DNA of 64,000 nt. Origin: Bogoriella caseilytica (GTDB lineage: Bacteria; Actinomycetota; Actinomycetes; Actinomycetales; Actinomycetaceae). The translations under genes were made by a program, and so were the position numbers. The stretch lies in assembly GCF_003752405.1 (NCBI RefSeq), contig NZ_RKHK01000001.1, positions 372,001 to 436,000 of the forward strand, written 5' to 3'. Below are positions 45,514 to 53,476 of the stretch, in pieces (within the stretch, counting starts at the first letter, position 1; each line of letters opens with the position of its first letter). The notes under the pieces are model-generated. The model made no database searches and was not told the DNA's origin. It saw only the letters and a program-made list of their open reading frames with translations.

Positions 45514-45529
45514 GTTACATTTTCGTAAC
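45514..45529. promoter_or_regulatory. GTTAC-N6-GTAAC palindrome, possible GlnR-type box
   Basis: A perfect 5-6-5 inverted repeat lies in the 490-bp gap between ehuB (leftward) and the FHA-FtsK gene (rightward). Its shape resembles half of the actinobacterial GlnR nitrogen-control box. It is 272 bp upstream of ehuB and about 200 bp upstream of the other gene. Nothing else recognisable is in the gap; the stretch 45534-45731 is open in the frame of the next gene but is unlike the family. Confidence 0.3.
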
Positions 45530-45731
45530 CTTCATGGCCCATTTCCCGGGCATGCACACCTGCGCCGCCGCGTCAAAGGGCAGGGCAGAGCGCTGGGGAC
45601 GGCCCGACCGGGCCATGACTCGGGCAGGTCGGGATCGACGGTCCATCCACAATCTGGGGGCATCAGAGGCCTCATCCACAGCAGGAAGCCAGCTAGCTGC
45701 GAAGGTGGCACCGCTACGCGACCATCACGAC

Positions 45732-48700
45732 GTGCAGGAAACCGAGGGGATCCAGGGGGCGCTCGCCAGCGCCTGGCATGTGGCGGTGCTCGCCGGGCCG
45801 GACACCGGCTGGGTCAGCGCCGTGCCCCACCGTCTCACCCTTGGCCGCGGCGGCCCGCCGGAGGATGCCGAGGAGTCGCAGGCTCGCATGACGCTGCACG
45901 ACCCGTTGGTCTCGCGCGATCACTGTGCGCTCCGAGTGCGGCGCGGGCACGTCCAGGTCCGCGATCTCGGCTCGGCGAACGGTACCCGCGTGATGCCGGG
46001 CCGGCGATGGTGGCCTCCACGGCTGACCGGGCAGCGTCGGGTGACGACCCGGTGGCGCACCATCAAGGACGGAGGACGGCTCACTCTGGGATCAAGCGTG
46101 GTCGAGATCCGGCGGCGCCCCGAAGAACTGCGAGCGCCGCGCGCCCCCGAGTCCAGGACGCCGCGCCGCCGCGACTGGATGCGCGTCGCGATGCCCCTGG
46201 TCATGTGCGTGGTGATGGTGCCGCTCCTCCTCTCCGTCTCAGCGAGCTGGTGGCGTTGGTTCATCCTGGCCATGCCGCTCGCGATGCTCGCGGCTGCGGT
46301 CGTCAGCGGTCGGACTCCGCGTGGCGAGCCCTTGCCGGATCCCGCCACAGTGCTGCTCCTCGCAGCGTCGGGAGCCCAGCCCGCCCCACCGGGTGAGGTG
46401 CTGCGAGCTCACCTCCCGAGCGATCGGCCGGCACCCGATGCCTGGCGACGCCGGGCGAAGGCCGTGGTGGAACTCCACGACGGCGACCGGATCGCCCTGG
46501 TCGGGCCAGGAGCACCCGCCACGGCCCGTTGGCTGCTCGGCCAACTCGCCACCCACCAGGGCGCGATCGTGCACGGTGCGGAGTCGCTCACCACGACGGC
46601 TCACACCCCGACGGCCCGGGGACACGCTGCCTCCCCTGCCGCAGACGAGGACCTCTGGCAGGTGGTGCTCTCCGATCAGATCCCGCCAGCGCCGCGGCGG
46701 GTGAGCGCCGGGCGCCGTCGGCACGGTGGGACGATCCACCTCACGGTGGCCGAGGCACTTGAGAGCGTGCCGCACTGGTGCACACGGGTGATGCCAGCTC
46801 CTGATTGCCCGATCGAGGCGCCGTGGCTCACCGCGGTGCTCAGCTTCAGTGCGCCCCCCGAGCAGGAGGCGGGTCAGCTTCCGGACGAGGTCACCGTGGA
46901 GGAACTTCTCGGCCCGGCCGACCAGTTCGGTATGGCCTGGGGGCGGGAGGGCGCCCGCGCCTCGCTGGGTGCCGGGCCGGGTCTGACTGACCTCGACCTC
47001 GCTGCACACGGTCCGCATGCGCTGGTGGCGGGGACCACGGGCTCGGGAAAGTCCGAACTCCTCCTCGCCTGGATGTTGGGGCTGGCCGCCAGCCACTCCC
47101 CCACCGATCTTCAACTCGTGCTCATCGACTACAAGGGTGGCGCCACCTTTGGGCGGCTCGCGGAACTTCCGCACACCGCTGGTGTGCTCACGGACCTCGA
47201 ACCAGCATCCACCGTTCGCGCGGTGCAGTCCCTGCGGGCAGAGGTCCGCCGACGCGAGCGGGAGCTCGCCCGCGCCGGAGTCAAGGACCTGGCGGCCTAC
47301 CGTGCGCTGCGCGCCGCGGAGCGCGGCCGCAGACCCGGCCCGGCGATGCCGCGGCTCGTGGTGGTCGTGGACGAGTTCCGGGAGCTGGCCGAGTCCCACA
47401 GCGAGATCCTTCAGGCACTGGTGCGCCTCGCGGCGCAGGGCCGGTCGCTGGGCATCCACCTCATCCTGGCCACCCAGCGGCCGGGCGGCTCGGTCAGCGG
47501 CGAGATCCGAGCCAACCTCACCGTGCGCATCTGCCTGCGCGTTCTGGAGCCGGCAGAGTCCCAGGACGTCGTCGGAGTTCCCGACGCCGCCCATCTGCCT
47601 CGCATCCCCGGGCGGGCACTGCTGCGAGCTGAGGGCGCGGCGAGCGAGGTCCAGGCAGCATGGTGCGGCGAAGGCCCATGGCTGGAGGATGCCATCGCCG
47701 CGGCCGAATCGGCCTGGCAGCGCCAAGGCCTGGGCCCCCCGCCGCGGCCCTGGGCGCCGGAGCTACCCCTCCGGGTGTCCGCCACAGAGGTCCTCAGTCA
47801 CGCCGACTCCCGCCCCGCGGTCAGCCCGGACCCTCCTGTCAACACCACCATCGACGCCACCACCGATGCCGGCATCCTGCTGGGGCTTGCCGACCTTCCC
47901 GGCGAGCAACGGCTGGCCCCCTGTCGATGGCTCGCCGGCGGGCTCCTCGTGCTCGGCGGGCCGCGCAGTGGCCGCACCACCGCGCTGCGCACGCTCGCCC
48001 TCGGCGCTCTACGACACGGCACTGCGGTTCACGTGCTGGCCGCCAACCCGTCGTCGTTCGTCGACCTGCGCGCACCGCGGCTCGGCACCGTCACGGGCTC
48101 GAACGATCCACGCCGAGCCGCCCGGCTGCTCGAGGTCATGGGCAGCGACCCCACCACGGCCCTGCTGGTCGTCGATGATGCCGAAACCGTCGCCGACGAT
48201 CTTGACGCCGTGGCCGGCGCGGGCCAGGGTTCCGCACTGCTCAGCCGGGCGCTCCGCGACGGTCGCCGGCTCGGGCACCACGTCGCCCTCGCCGGACCGC
48301 CCTCTCTAGCCGGCGCACGGTGGACGGAACCACTCCGGGACCGGCTGGTGCTCGCACCACGATCGGTGAGTGAAGCGCTGACGGCCGGCGTTCCTCGTGA
48401 GCACGCAGACATGGCCGCAGTTCCCGGACGCGCCATCCTGGTGGAGCCGGCGAGGTGCACTGTGCTCCAGGTCGCCGTGGAGGACCGTCATGACCTCACT
48501 GGTCCGGCCGACCCGACGGTGCCGCGCCTGCTTCCGATCCCGGCCTCGGTTCCCGCCTCCGCTGTCGCCATGCAAGCCGACGGCAGCGTCGTGCTCGGGC
48601 TCGGCGGTGACACCGCCGAGCCCATATCGCTCGACTGCTCGCCTGGTTCGGTGACGCTCGTGATGGGGCCGCCCGGCTCGGGCCGCACCACAGCACTGAT

Positions 48701-49094
48701 GGGCCTGGCTCGGGGGTTGGCCGCGCGCGGCCAGGTGATCCAGCTGGGTCCTGACGGCACGTCGAGCCCGGGCGCGCCGCCCGCCGGTTCTACCGTGGTG
48801 CTCGACGACGTCGAACGGTGGGCACCCCATCGCCTCGATGAGCTCGCAGGCACACTCGGTGGATGCACGGTGATCGCTGCAACCCGCACCGAATCGGTGG
48901 CCTCCGCCTACCGTGGCGCGCTGGCGGACTGGCGAGCCCGCGCGACGCTGGTGGCCCTGAACCCCGACTCCTCGCTCAAGCGCCTGGTCAGTGCCGACCT
49001 CGCCACGGCCATCGATCCGGTGACCCGCAAGCCAGGGCTGGGCATCGTGGTGGCCCACGGCCGTGCCGTTCCGGTGCAAGTGGCCCAGAGGTAG
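45732..49094 (+). CDS. FHA domain-containing FtsK/SpoIIIE (EssC/EccC-like) ATPase
   Basis: A protein of about 1,120 aa. An FHA phosphothreonine-binding domain (about 33-90; R-L-T-L-G-R-G, S-R-D-H-C-A-L, G-S-A-N-G-T-R) is followed by two membrane helices (about 155-195) and a canonical FtsK/SpoIIIE ATPase with Walker A G-T-T-G-S-G-K-S near 435, I-D-Y-K-G-G-A and Walker B V-V-V-V-D-E-F near 545. Two degenerate ATPase modules follow (G-G-P-R-S-G-R-T-T near 738 and G-P-P-G-S-G-R-T-T near 976). This is the architecture of type VII secretion EssC/EccC motors, but no WXG100, EccB/D/E or mycosin gene is beside it. The start is uncertain: GTG 45732 or 45705; the ORF is open to 45534, but that part is low-complexity and poorly supported. 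Confidence 0.85.
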   Translation: MQETEGIQGALASAWHVAVLAGPDTGWVSAVPHRLTLGRGGPPEDAEESQARMTLHDPLVSRDHCALRVRRGHVQVRDLGSANGTRVMPGRRWWPPRLTGQRRVTTRWRTIKDGGRLTLGSSVVEIRRRPEELRAPRAPESRTPRRRDWMRVAMPLVMCVVMVPLLLSVSASWWRWFILAMPLAMLAAAVVSGRTPRGEPLPDPATVLLLAASGAQPAPPGEVLRAHLPSDRPAPDAWRRRAKAVVELHDGDRIALVGPGAPATARWLLGQLATHQGAIVHGAESLTTTAHTPTARGHAASPAADEDLWQVVLSDQIPPAPRRVSAGRRRHGGTIHLTVAEALESVPHWCTRVMPAPDCPIEAPWLTAVLSFSAPPEQEAGQLPDEVTVEELLGPADQFGMAWGREGARASLGAGPGLTDLDLAAHGPHALVAGTTGSGKSELLLAWMLGLAASHSPTDLQLVLIDYKGGATFGRLAELPHTAGVLTDLEPASTVRAVQSLRAEVRRRERELARAGVKDLAAYRALRAAERGRRPGPAMPRLVVVVDEFRELAESHSEILQALVRLAAQGRSLGIHLILATQRPGGSVSGEIRANLTVRICLRVLEPAESQDVVGVPDAAHLPRIPGRALLRAEGAASEVQAAWCGEGPWLEDAIAAAESAWQRQGLGPPPRPWAPELPLRVSATEVLSHADSRPAVSPDPPVNTTIDATTDAGILLGLADLPGEQRLAPCRWLAGGLLVLGGPRSGRTTALRTLALGALRHGTAVHVLAANPSSFVDLRAPRLGTVTGSNDPRRAARLLEVMGSDPTTALLVVDDAETVADDLDAVAGAGQGSALLSRALRDGRRLGHHVALAGPPSLAGARWTEPLRDRLVLAPRSVSEALTAGVPREHADMAAVPGRAILVEPARCTVLQVAVEDRHDLTGPADPTVPRLLPIPASVPASAVAMQADGSVVLGLGGDTAEPISLDCSPGSVTLVMGPPGSGRTTALMGLARGLAARGQVIQLGPDGTSSPGAPPAGSTVVLDDVERWAPHRLDELAGTLGGCTVIAATRTESVASAYRGALADWRARATLVALNPDSSLKRLVSADLATAIDPVTRKPGLGIVVAHGRAVPVQVAQR

Positions 49095-49113
49095 CGGCGC
49101 CCGCCGGGAGGAC

Positions 49114-49545
49114 CTACTCCGGCGGAACGGCCGAGTCCGATCGCACTCCGGAGGCGTAGGCACGCGAGGACGGCCACAACACGCCGGCGGCCGTCACCAC
49201 AGCCAGCACCACACCGACGCCGGCCACAGCGGCCGGAATATCGGGAAGGAGCGCGTAGGCGGTAGCGATCTGCAGGATCTGCCAGGTCACCAGCGGCCCC
49301 CGGCCCCATCGCCGCCCCGCCCGCAGCGCGCGGATTCCGGCGCCGAGCAACACGGCGAAACTCGCCAGGGCCAGCGCCAGGGGAATGCCGATGAGATAGG
49401 CCCGAGGGCCGATGTCGGAGATGACCGCCGTGACCACTCCGGCGAAAGCGCCGGCGCCCAGCAGCACGATCTCCAGACCGGTTCCCACCGATGCCACCTG
49501 CAGGGCCAAAGGTGGGCGGCTGGGCGCCGACGCGTCGCTACTCAC
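49114..49545 (-). CDS. Small four-helix membrane protein, unknown function
   Basis: A 143-aa protein with four hydrophobic segments (about 14-45, 48-72, 83-105, 108-128) and a polar, Ser/Ala-rich tail; I do not recognise a family. Convergent with the FHA-FtsK gene (19 bp between stops). GTG 49545 lies 6 nt after a TAGATT -10 box, without a Shine-Dalgarno sequence. Confidence 0.75.
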   Translation of the reverse strand: MSSDASAPSRPPLALQVASVGTGLEIVLLGAGAFAGVVTAVISDIGPRAYLIGIPLALALASFAVLLGAGIRALRAGRRWGRGPLVTWQILQIATAYALLPDIPAAVAGVGVVLAVVTAAGVLWPSSRAYASGVRSDSAVPPE

Positions 49546-49551
49546 ACGCGA

Positions 49552-49557
49552 AATCTA
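49552..49557 (-). promoter_or_regulatory. -10 box of the small membrane protein gene, leaderless start
   Basis: TAGATT on the minus strand ends 6 nt before the GTG at 49545; no ribosome-binding site lies between. Confidence 0.5.
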
Positions 49558-49625
49558 CCGGGACGTGGTAACCAAGGGAGAGTAAGGCCCACGCCAAGCC
49601 GCGCTTGTGACAATCGGCACGCATG

Positions 49626-49644
49626 TCACATGCCCGTCATGTGA
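49626..49644. promoter_or_regulatory. 19-bp palindrome upstream of whiB1
   Basis: TCACATG-CCCGT-CATGTGA is a perfect 7-5-7 inverted repeat 105 bp upstream of whiB1; a TTGTGAC (49605-49611) half-site-like element precedes it. The TGTGA/TCACA half-sites recall cAMP-receptor-type sites. In Mycobacterium tuberculosis, whiB1 is controlled by the CRP homologue, so this is a candidate Crp site, though the half-site order differs from the classic TGTGA-N6-TCACA. Confidence 0.5.
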
Positions 49645-49749
49645 ACGAAACCCTTGTGGTGCTTTTGCCCGCCGTGGAACAGTGGTCGGAGCACACAAAA
49701 TCCCGGCCCGCCGCCGCGGCACTGCTCGCGCATGCGCAAAGGAGAATCC

Positions 49750-50013
49750 ATGGATTGGCGTCACCGCGCCGCCTGCCTCACTGAGGACCCCGAGCTTTTC
49801 TTCCCCATCGGCAACACGGGCCCGGCGCTCGTCCAGATCGAGGAAGCGAAAGCTGTCTGCCAGCGTTGCGAGGTGGTCGACACCTGCCTGCGCTGGGCTA
49901 TGGAGTCGGGACAAGACTCCGGCGTCTGGGGCGGGTTGAGTGAGGATGAGCGTCGCGCGCTGAAGCGGCGCACAGCCCGAGCTCGTCGCGCCGCAGCCTC
50001 CTCCAGTAGCTGA
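49750..50013 (+). CDS. whiB1: WhiB family transcriptional regulator, WhiB1 type
   Basis: An 87-aa iron-sulfur regulator that in mycobacteria binds sigma-A and senses nitric oxide. MDWRHRAAC opens the protein; cluster Cys are 9, 37, 40 and 46 (C-x27-C-x2-C-x5-C), then the G-V-W-G-G turn near 58 and the basic C-terminus S-E-D-E-R-R-A-L-K-R-R. This is nearly the WhiB1/WblE sequence pattern. ATG 49750 has AAAGGAG 6 nt upstream; the in-frame extension to 49654 is unlike the family. The neighbour is a pdtaS-type kinase, as in mycobacteria. Confidence 0.95.
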   Translation: MDWRHRAACLTEDPELFFPIGNTGPALVQIEEAKAVCQRCEVVDTCLRWAMESGQDSGVWGGLSEDERRALKRRTARARRAAASSSS

Positions 50014-50021
50014 GCTCACGT

Positions 50022-50057
50022 ACCACGGAGCCGCCGGGAAGCCGGCGGCTCCGTGGT
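50022..50057. terminator. Bidirectional terminator between whiB1 and pdtaS
   Basis: A perfect 16-bp inverted repeat (50022-50037 / 50042-50057) with a GAAG tetraloop lies between two convergent genes and can serve both. Confidence 0.85.
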
Positions 50058-50111
50058 CTCTGCACGGCCTTTCGTCGTTGGAGCATTGAGGGTTGGCCGG
50101 AACCGAGCGCG

Positions 50112-51590
50112 TCAGAAGCGGCGCTGCACAGCCGACGGCAGTCCGATCTCCATGCGCAGCTCCACTTCGGTCCCTCCTCCTTCACGCGGCCCCCAGTCGA
50201 TCTCGCCCTTGAGTTCGCCCTGCACGAGGGTCTGCACGATCTGCGTGCCCAAGCCGCTGAGCACCGCCCCATCGGCGACACCCGCGCCGTCGTCCTGAAC
50301 GCACACGGTGAGCTCTGGTCCCGACCGCGAGGCGAGCACGCTGACCGTTCCTCCACGCCCCTTCAAGCCGTGCTCGACAGCATTGGACACCAGCTCCGTC
50401 AGGACCACGGCGAGCGAGGTGGCGGCGTCTGCTCCCACCATGCCGAAGGTGCCCTCCACCTCGGTGCGCACCGAGGAGTCCGGCGAGGCCACATCGGCAA
50501 CCAGGCGCAGCAAGCGGCCGAAGACCTCGTCGAAGTTCACCACTTCGTCGAGGTTCTGCGAGAGGGTCTCGTGCACCATGGCGATGGTCGAGACCCGGCG
50601 CTCGGCTTCGTCCAGCGCCGCCTTCGTCTCCGGATTAGGACTCCGCCGCGATTGCAGGCGCAGCAGAGCCGAGACCGTCTGCAGGTTGTTCTTCACCCGG
50701 TGATGGATCTCCCGGATCGTGGCGTCCTTGGTGATGAGCTCGCGTTCGCGGCGGCGCACTTCCGAGACGTCGCGGCACAGCAGCAGCGCCCCCCGGCGCT
50801 CACCGTTCTCGGTCAGCGGTACGGCCCGGATCGTCAGGGTGACGCCGCGAGACTCCAGTTCGGTGCGCCAGGCCGCCCGGCCCATGACCACCACCGCCAT
50901 CGTCTCCTCCACCGTGGAGTGGTCCTCCACCACGGAGGTGACCACTTCGCCCAGCACCTGCCCCTTGAGCTCACCGATGACGCCGATGCGGTGGAAGTTC
51001 GATAGAGCATTGGGGCTGGCGTAGACCACACGCCCGTCGGCGTCCAGGCGGACCAGGCCGTCGCCCACGCGCGGCGCTCCTCGGCGCGACCCGGTCGGGG
51101 CGCCCTGCTGCGGGAACTCGCCGCGGGCGATCATGCCGCACAGCACATCGGCGATCTCGATGTAGGAGACATCGAGGCGCGAGGGCACCCGTGACGAGGG
51201 CAGGCCCACCTCGCGGGTGAGAGCACCCAGCACCCGGCCCTCGCGCACCACGGGGAGCAGGACCTCACGCATCGGCAGGGAGTCGCGGCCTTGCGGGTCC
51301 GCACGCACGTGGATACCGCGGTCGACGATCGTGCGCCGCATGAGATCGCTGCGCACGAGGGACGGGCGGGAGCCGATGATGTCCTGGTAGTGCACCGTCG
51401 CGGCGGTGGAGGGCCGGCAGTGCGCGGCCGCCACGAATCCGCCATCCTCATGTTCCAACCACAACACCAGGTCGGCGAAGGCCAGGTCGGCGATCATCTG
51501 CCAGTCCCCGGCCAGTTGGTGGAGCCACTCGGCATCGCGAGAGTCGAGATGCGGAGACTGCTGGATCATCTGCGCGAGCGTGTTGGCCAC
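50112..51590 (-). CDS. pdtaS: Sensor histidine kinase, PdtaS-like (GAF-PAS-HisKA_2)
   Basis: A soluble 492-aa kinase with no membrane segment: an N-terminal GAF-type domain (about 20-150), a PAS domain (about 170-285; D-A-D-G-R-V-V-Y-A-S-P-N), a HisKA_2 helix with phospho-His in R-E-I-H-H-R-V-K-N-N-L-Q-T (near 298), and a HATPase_c domain (L-T-E-L-V-S-N-A-V-E-H-G). In mycobacteria the cognate PdtaR is an RNA-binding ANTAR regulator encoded elsewhere; none is seen here. GTG 51590 is 6 nt after a TACGCT -10 box, so the start is likely leaderless. The order whiB1-pdtaS is conserved with M. tuberculosis. Confidence 0.9.
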   Translation of the reverse strand: MANTLAQMIQQSPHLDSRDAEWLHQLAGDWQMIADLAFADLVLWLEHEDGGFVAAAHCRPSTAATVHYQDIIGSRPSLVRSDLMRRTIVDRGIHVRADPQGRDSLPMREVLLPVVREGRVLGALTREVGLPSSRVPSRLDVSYIEIADVLCGMIARGEFPQQGAPTGSRRGAPRVGDGLVRLDADGRVVYASPNALSNFHRIGVIGELKGQVLGEVVTSVVEDHSTVEETMAVVVMGRAAWRTELESRGVTLTIRAVPLTENGERRGALLLCRDVSEVRRRERELITKDATIREIHHRVKNNLQTVSALLRLQSRRSPNPETKAALDEAERRVSTIAMVHETLSQNLDEVVNFDEVFGRLLRLVADVASPDSSVRTEVEGTFGMVGADAATSLAVVLTELVSNAVEHGLKGRGGTVSVLASRSGPELTVCVQDDGAGVADGAVLSGLGTQIVQTLVQGELKGEIDWGPREGGGTEVELRMEIGLPSAVQRRF

Positions 51591-51596
51591 CCGACC

Positions 51597-51627
51597 AGCG
51601 TATCCGCCGCGGGTCTCCGCCTAGGCT
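51597..51627. promoter_or_regulatory. Divergent leaderless promoters of pdtaS and DUF2505 gene
   Basis: Within a 43-bp intergenic gap, TACGCT (minus strand, 51597-51602) ends 6 nt before the pdtaS GTG, and TAGGCT (plus strand, 51622-51627) ends 6 nt before the DUF2505 ATG. The -35 regions would have to lie inside the opposite gene. Confidence 0.55.
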
Positions 51628-51633
51628 GGGGGC

Positions 51634-52128
51634 ATGCGCTTCGCCTCCACAGTCTCCTACCCTCGCGATGCCGGGCAGGTCTCGAGGCTGTATGCCTCAG
51701 CCGACTTCGCCCGCGCCAAGCTCGAGGCCACCACGGCCCGCCAGATCGAGGTCACGGTGACCCACGATGGCGAGAGCTTCACGGTGACCACCCAGGGCCA
51801 GCTGCCCGCCACCGTGGTCCCGGAGAGCTTCCGCGGCTTCGTGGGTGAGCAGATCGGAGTGCGGCTCGTGGAGGCTTGGGGCCATCCAGGCCCAGACGGC
51901 TCGCGTCGCTCGGCCTTCACGCTCATCTTCGACGGCGTCCCCGTCCAGGCGCGCGGCTCGCAGCAGCTGGTGCCGACTCCCGATGGATGCGAGGTCCGCT
52001 ACGAGGGGGAGGTCAAAGCCTCGATCCCCCTGTTCGGCCGCCGGGTGGAACAGACTGCCGTCGCCGCCGTGGAGCAGGTGGTGGAGACCGAACGCGCTAT
52101 CGGGCTGGAACACCTCGCCGGCCTGTAA
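51634..52128 (+). CDS. DUF2505 domain protein
   Basis: A 164-aa soluble protein beginning M-R-F-A-S-T-V-S-Y-P and resembling the DUF2505 family, which has an SRPBCC/START-like fold (alternating beta-strands, then a C-terminal helix E-Q-V-V-E-T-E-R-A-I-G). Such folds bind hydrophobic ligands, but no function is known for this family. Leaderless start after TAGGCT. Followed 60 bp later by osmC-like. Confidence 0.8.
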   Translation: MRFASTVSYPRDAGQVSRLYASADFARAKLEATTARQIEVTVTHDGESFTVTTQGQLPATVVPESFRGFVGEQIGVRLVEAWGHPGPDGSRRSAFTLIFDGVPVQARGSQQLVPTPDGCEVRYEGEVKASIPLFGRRVEQTAVAAVEQVVETERAIGLEHLAGL

Positions 52129-52188
52129 GCCGTGACGCTCTCGCGTCGCGGGGCCATCACCGCCGGCCGATCGTGGCACGATCTCGGT

Positions 52189-52647
52189 ATGCCAGAGACC
52201 TCGCAGCAGATCGACACCACCGCTGAAGGGCCGCGAGCGCGCGCGCTCTGGGCGGAGCGCACCGGCACCCGGGAGTACACCGGGCGAAGCTCCCGAGGCG
52301 CTGAAGTGCTTATCGGCGACGGCCCTGGGCGCTTCACTCCCGGGGAGTTACTCCAGCTTGCGCTCGCCTCCTGCGCGGGCCTGTCTGCCGACCACCGCCT
52401 CTCCCACAACCTGGGTGCGGACTTCGCCGCCACCGCCGGGGTCTCGGTGGAGAAGGTGGAGGAAGAGAACCGATACGGCCACCTCACCGTCGAGATCGTG
52501 ACCGACCTCTCCGCGCTGAGCGAGGACGAGCGCGAGCGCACCGTCGAACGCGCAGAAGCTGCCATCGAGCGCCAGTGCACCGTGGGCCGCACGCTCTCCG
52601 CCGGCGCCGGCCATCGCCTCATCTTCACGGACGAACCGGCCAGCTGA
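52189..52647 (+). CDS. OsmC/Ohr family peroxiredoxin-like protein
   Basis: A 152-aa OsmC-fold protein. The two redox Cys expected of the family are present: one in A-S-C-A-G-L-S-A-D near residue 64 and one in E-R-Q-C-T-V-G near 129. These proteins reduce organic hydroperoxides in a thiol-dependent way. ATG 52189 is chosen; a weak CACGAT element lies 6 nt before it, and no Shine-Dalgarno sequence is seen. An upstream in-frame start at 52132 is possible but unlike the family. Confidence 0.88.
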   Translation: MPETSQQIDTTAEGPRARALWAERTGTREYTGRSSRGAEVLIGDGPGRFTPGELLQLALASCAGLSADHRLSHNLGADFAATAGVSVEKVEEENRYGHLTVEIVTDLSALSEDERERTVERAEAAIERQCTVGRTLSAGAGHRLIFTDEPAS

Positions 52648-52743
52648 TCGAACCGGCCGGCTGACTGAACAGGGCCGCCCAGCGCCGATCGCGCCCATCA
52701 CCATCGCGGGCTGTTCGCCCAGTGCGAACAGCCCTCTTCGGCG

Positions 52744-52770
52744 TTAGCACTCACCACCACCGAGTGCTAA
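52744..52770. promoter_or_regulatory. CIRCE operator (HrcA binding site)
   Basis: TTAGCACTC-N9-GAGTGCTAA is a perfect match to the CIRCE inverted repeat, bound by the HrcA repressor and usually found before groES/groEL and dnaJ. It lies about 105 bp upstream of the hsp20 start and no other gene start is near. Confidence 0.95.
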
Positions 52771-52875
52771 AACTCTGTCTAGCGAAAGCTCCCGGCGAGG
52801 CACTCACTGCGAGACCTCCCGGGCCGGCCCGGGAGGTCCGGGTCGGAGACTCGTCACGACAAGGTGGTGATCACG

Positions 52876-53322
52876 ATGGCTACTTTTGACGCATTTCGTG
52901 AGATGGAGGAGTGGCTCGCTGGCGCCCGCCGCCCTGCCCTTCAGGGCACCGTTGCCATGCCACTCGATCTCTTCCGTCAGGGCGAGAACTTCATCGCCCG
53001 CATCGACCTCCCCGGCGTGGATCCGGCAACGATCGACGTCGACGTCGAGGACCGCACCCTGACCATCCGCGCGGAGCGCCAGCACCAGGTTCCCGAGGAT
53101 GCCCAGTGGCTCACTCACGAGCGCCCCACGGGCACCTTCGCCCGGCAGCTCTCGCTGGGCCAGGGCCTGGACCTGGAGCGGATCGAGGCCGACTACGCCG
53201 ACGGCGTGCTCAGCCTGACCATCCCGGTCGCCGAGGAGGCCCGGCCTCGCAAGATCCAGGTCAACCACAGCCGCGAGCAGGCACACCTGACGCAGTCCCA
53301 GCGCAAGGAGGTCGCCGCCTGA
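52876..53322 (+). CDS. hsp20: Small heat-shock protein, Hsp20/alpha-crystallin family
   Basis: A 148-aa ATP-independent holdase chaperone. The alpha-crystallin domain spans about 28-125, with P-L-D-L-F-R-Q-G-E-N-F near 30, I-D-L-P-G-V-D-P near 48, R-T-F-like T-G-T-F-A-R-Q-L near 90 and A-D-Y-A-D-G-V-L-S-L-T-I-P near 112. It has a short N-terminal arm and a hydrophilic Q/R-rich tail. ATG 52876 is preferred to GTG 52864 because AAGGTGG sits 7-8 nt before it. The upstream CIRCE element implies HrcA-controlled heat induction, unlike the HspR or RheA control reported for some actinobacterial Hsp20 genes. Confidence 0.94.
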   Translation: MATFDAFREMEEWLAGARRPALQGTVAMPLDLFRQGENFIARIDLPGVDPATIDVDVEDRTLTIRAERQHQVPEDAQWLTHERPTGTFARQLSLGQGLDLERIEADYADGVLSLTIPVAEEARPRKIQVNHSREQAHLTQSQRKEVAA

Positions 53323-53342
53323 GGCACCCTCAGGTCGCGCAC

Positions 53343-53375
53343 GAGGCGCCCGGGCCACACCGGCCCGGGCGCCTC
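53343..53375. terminator. Bidirectional terminator between hsp20 and pfkA
   Basis: A perfect 14-bp GC-rich inverted repeat (53343-53356 / 53362-53375, arm GAGGCGCCCGGGCC) with a 5-nt loop, between convergent genes. Confidence 0.85.
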
Positions 53376-53476
53376 TCGTCACATGGAGAGCACCGGCGCC
53401 GCTCGGCGCGAGTACTGGCGCGCTGCGGTCAGAGCACCCGCAGCCGGCCAGGTGCTGGCTGCGCAGCTGCCGCCGC

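Noticed and set aside
45534-45731. Upstream extension of the FHA-FtsK frame from ATG 45534
   Set aside because: Composition is unlike the rest of the gene, and the FHA domain begins well downstream; GTG 45705 or 45732 is more likely.
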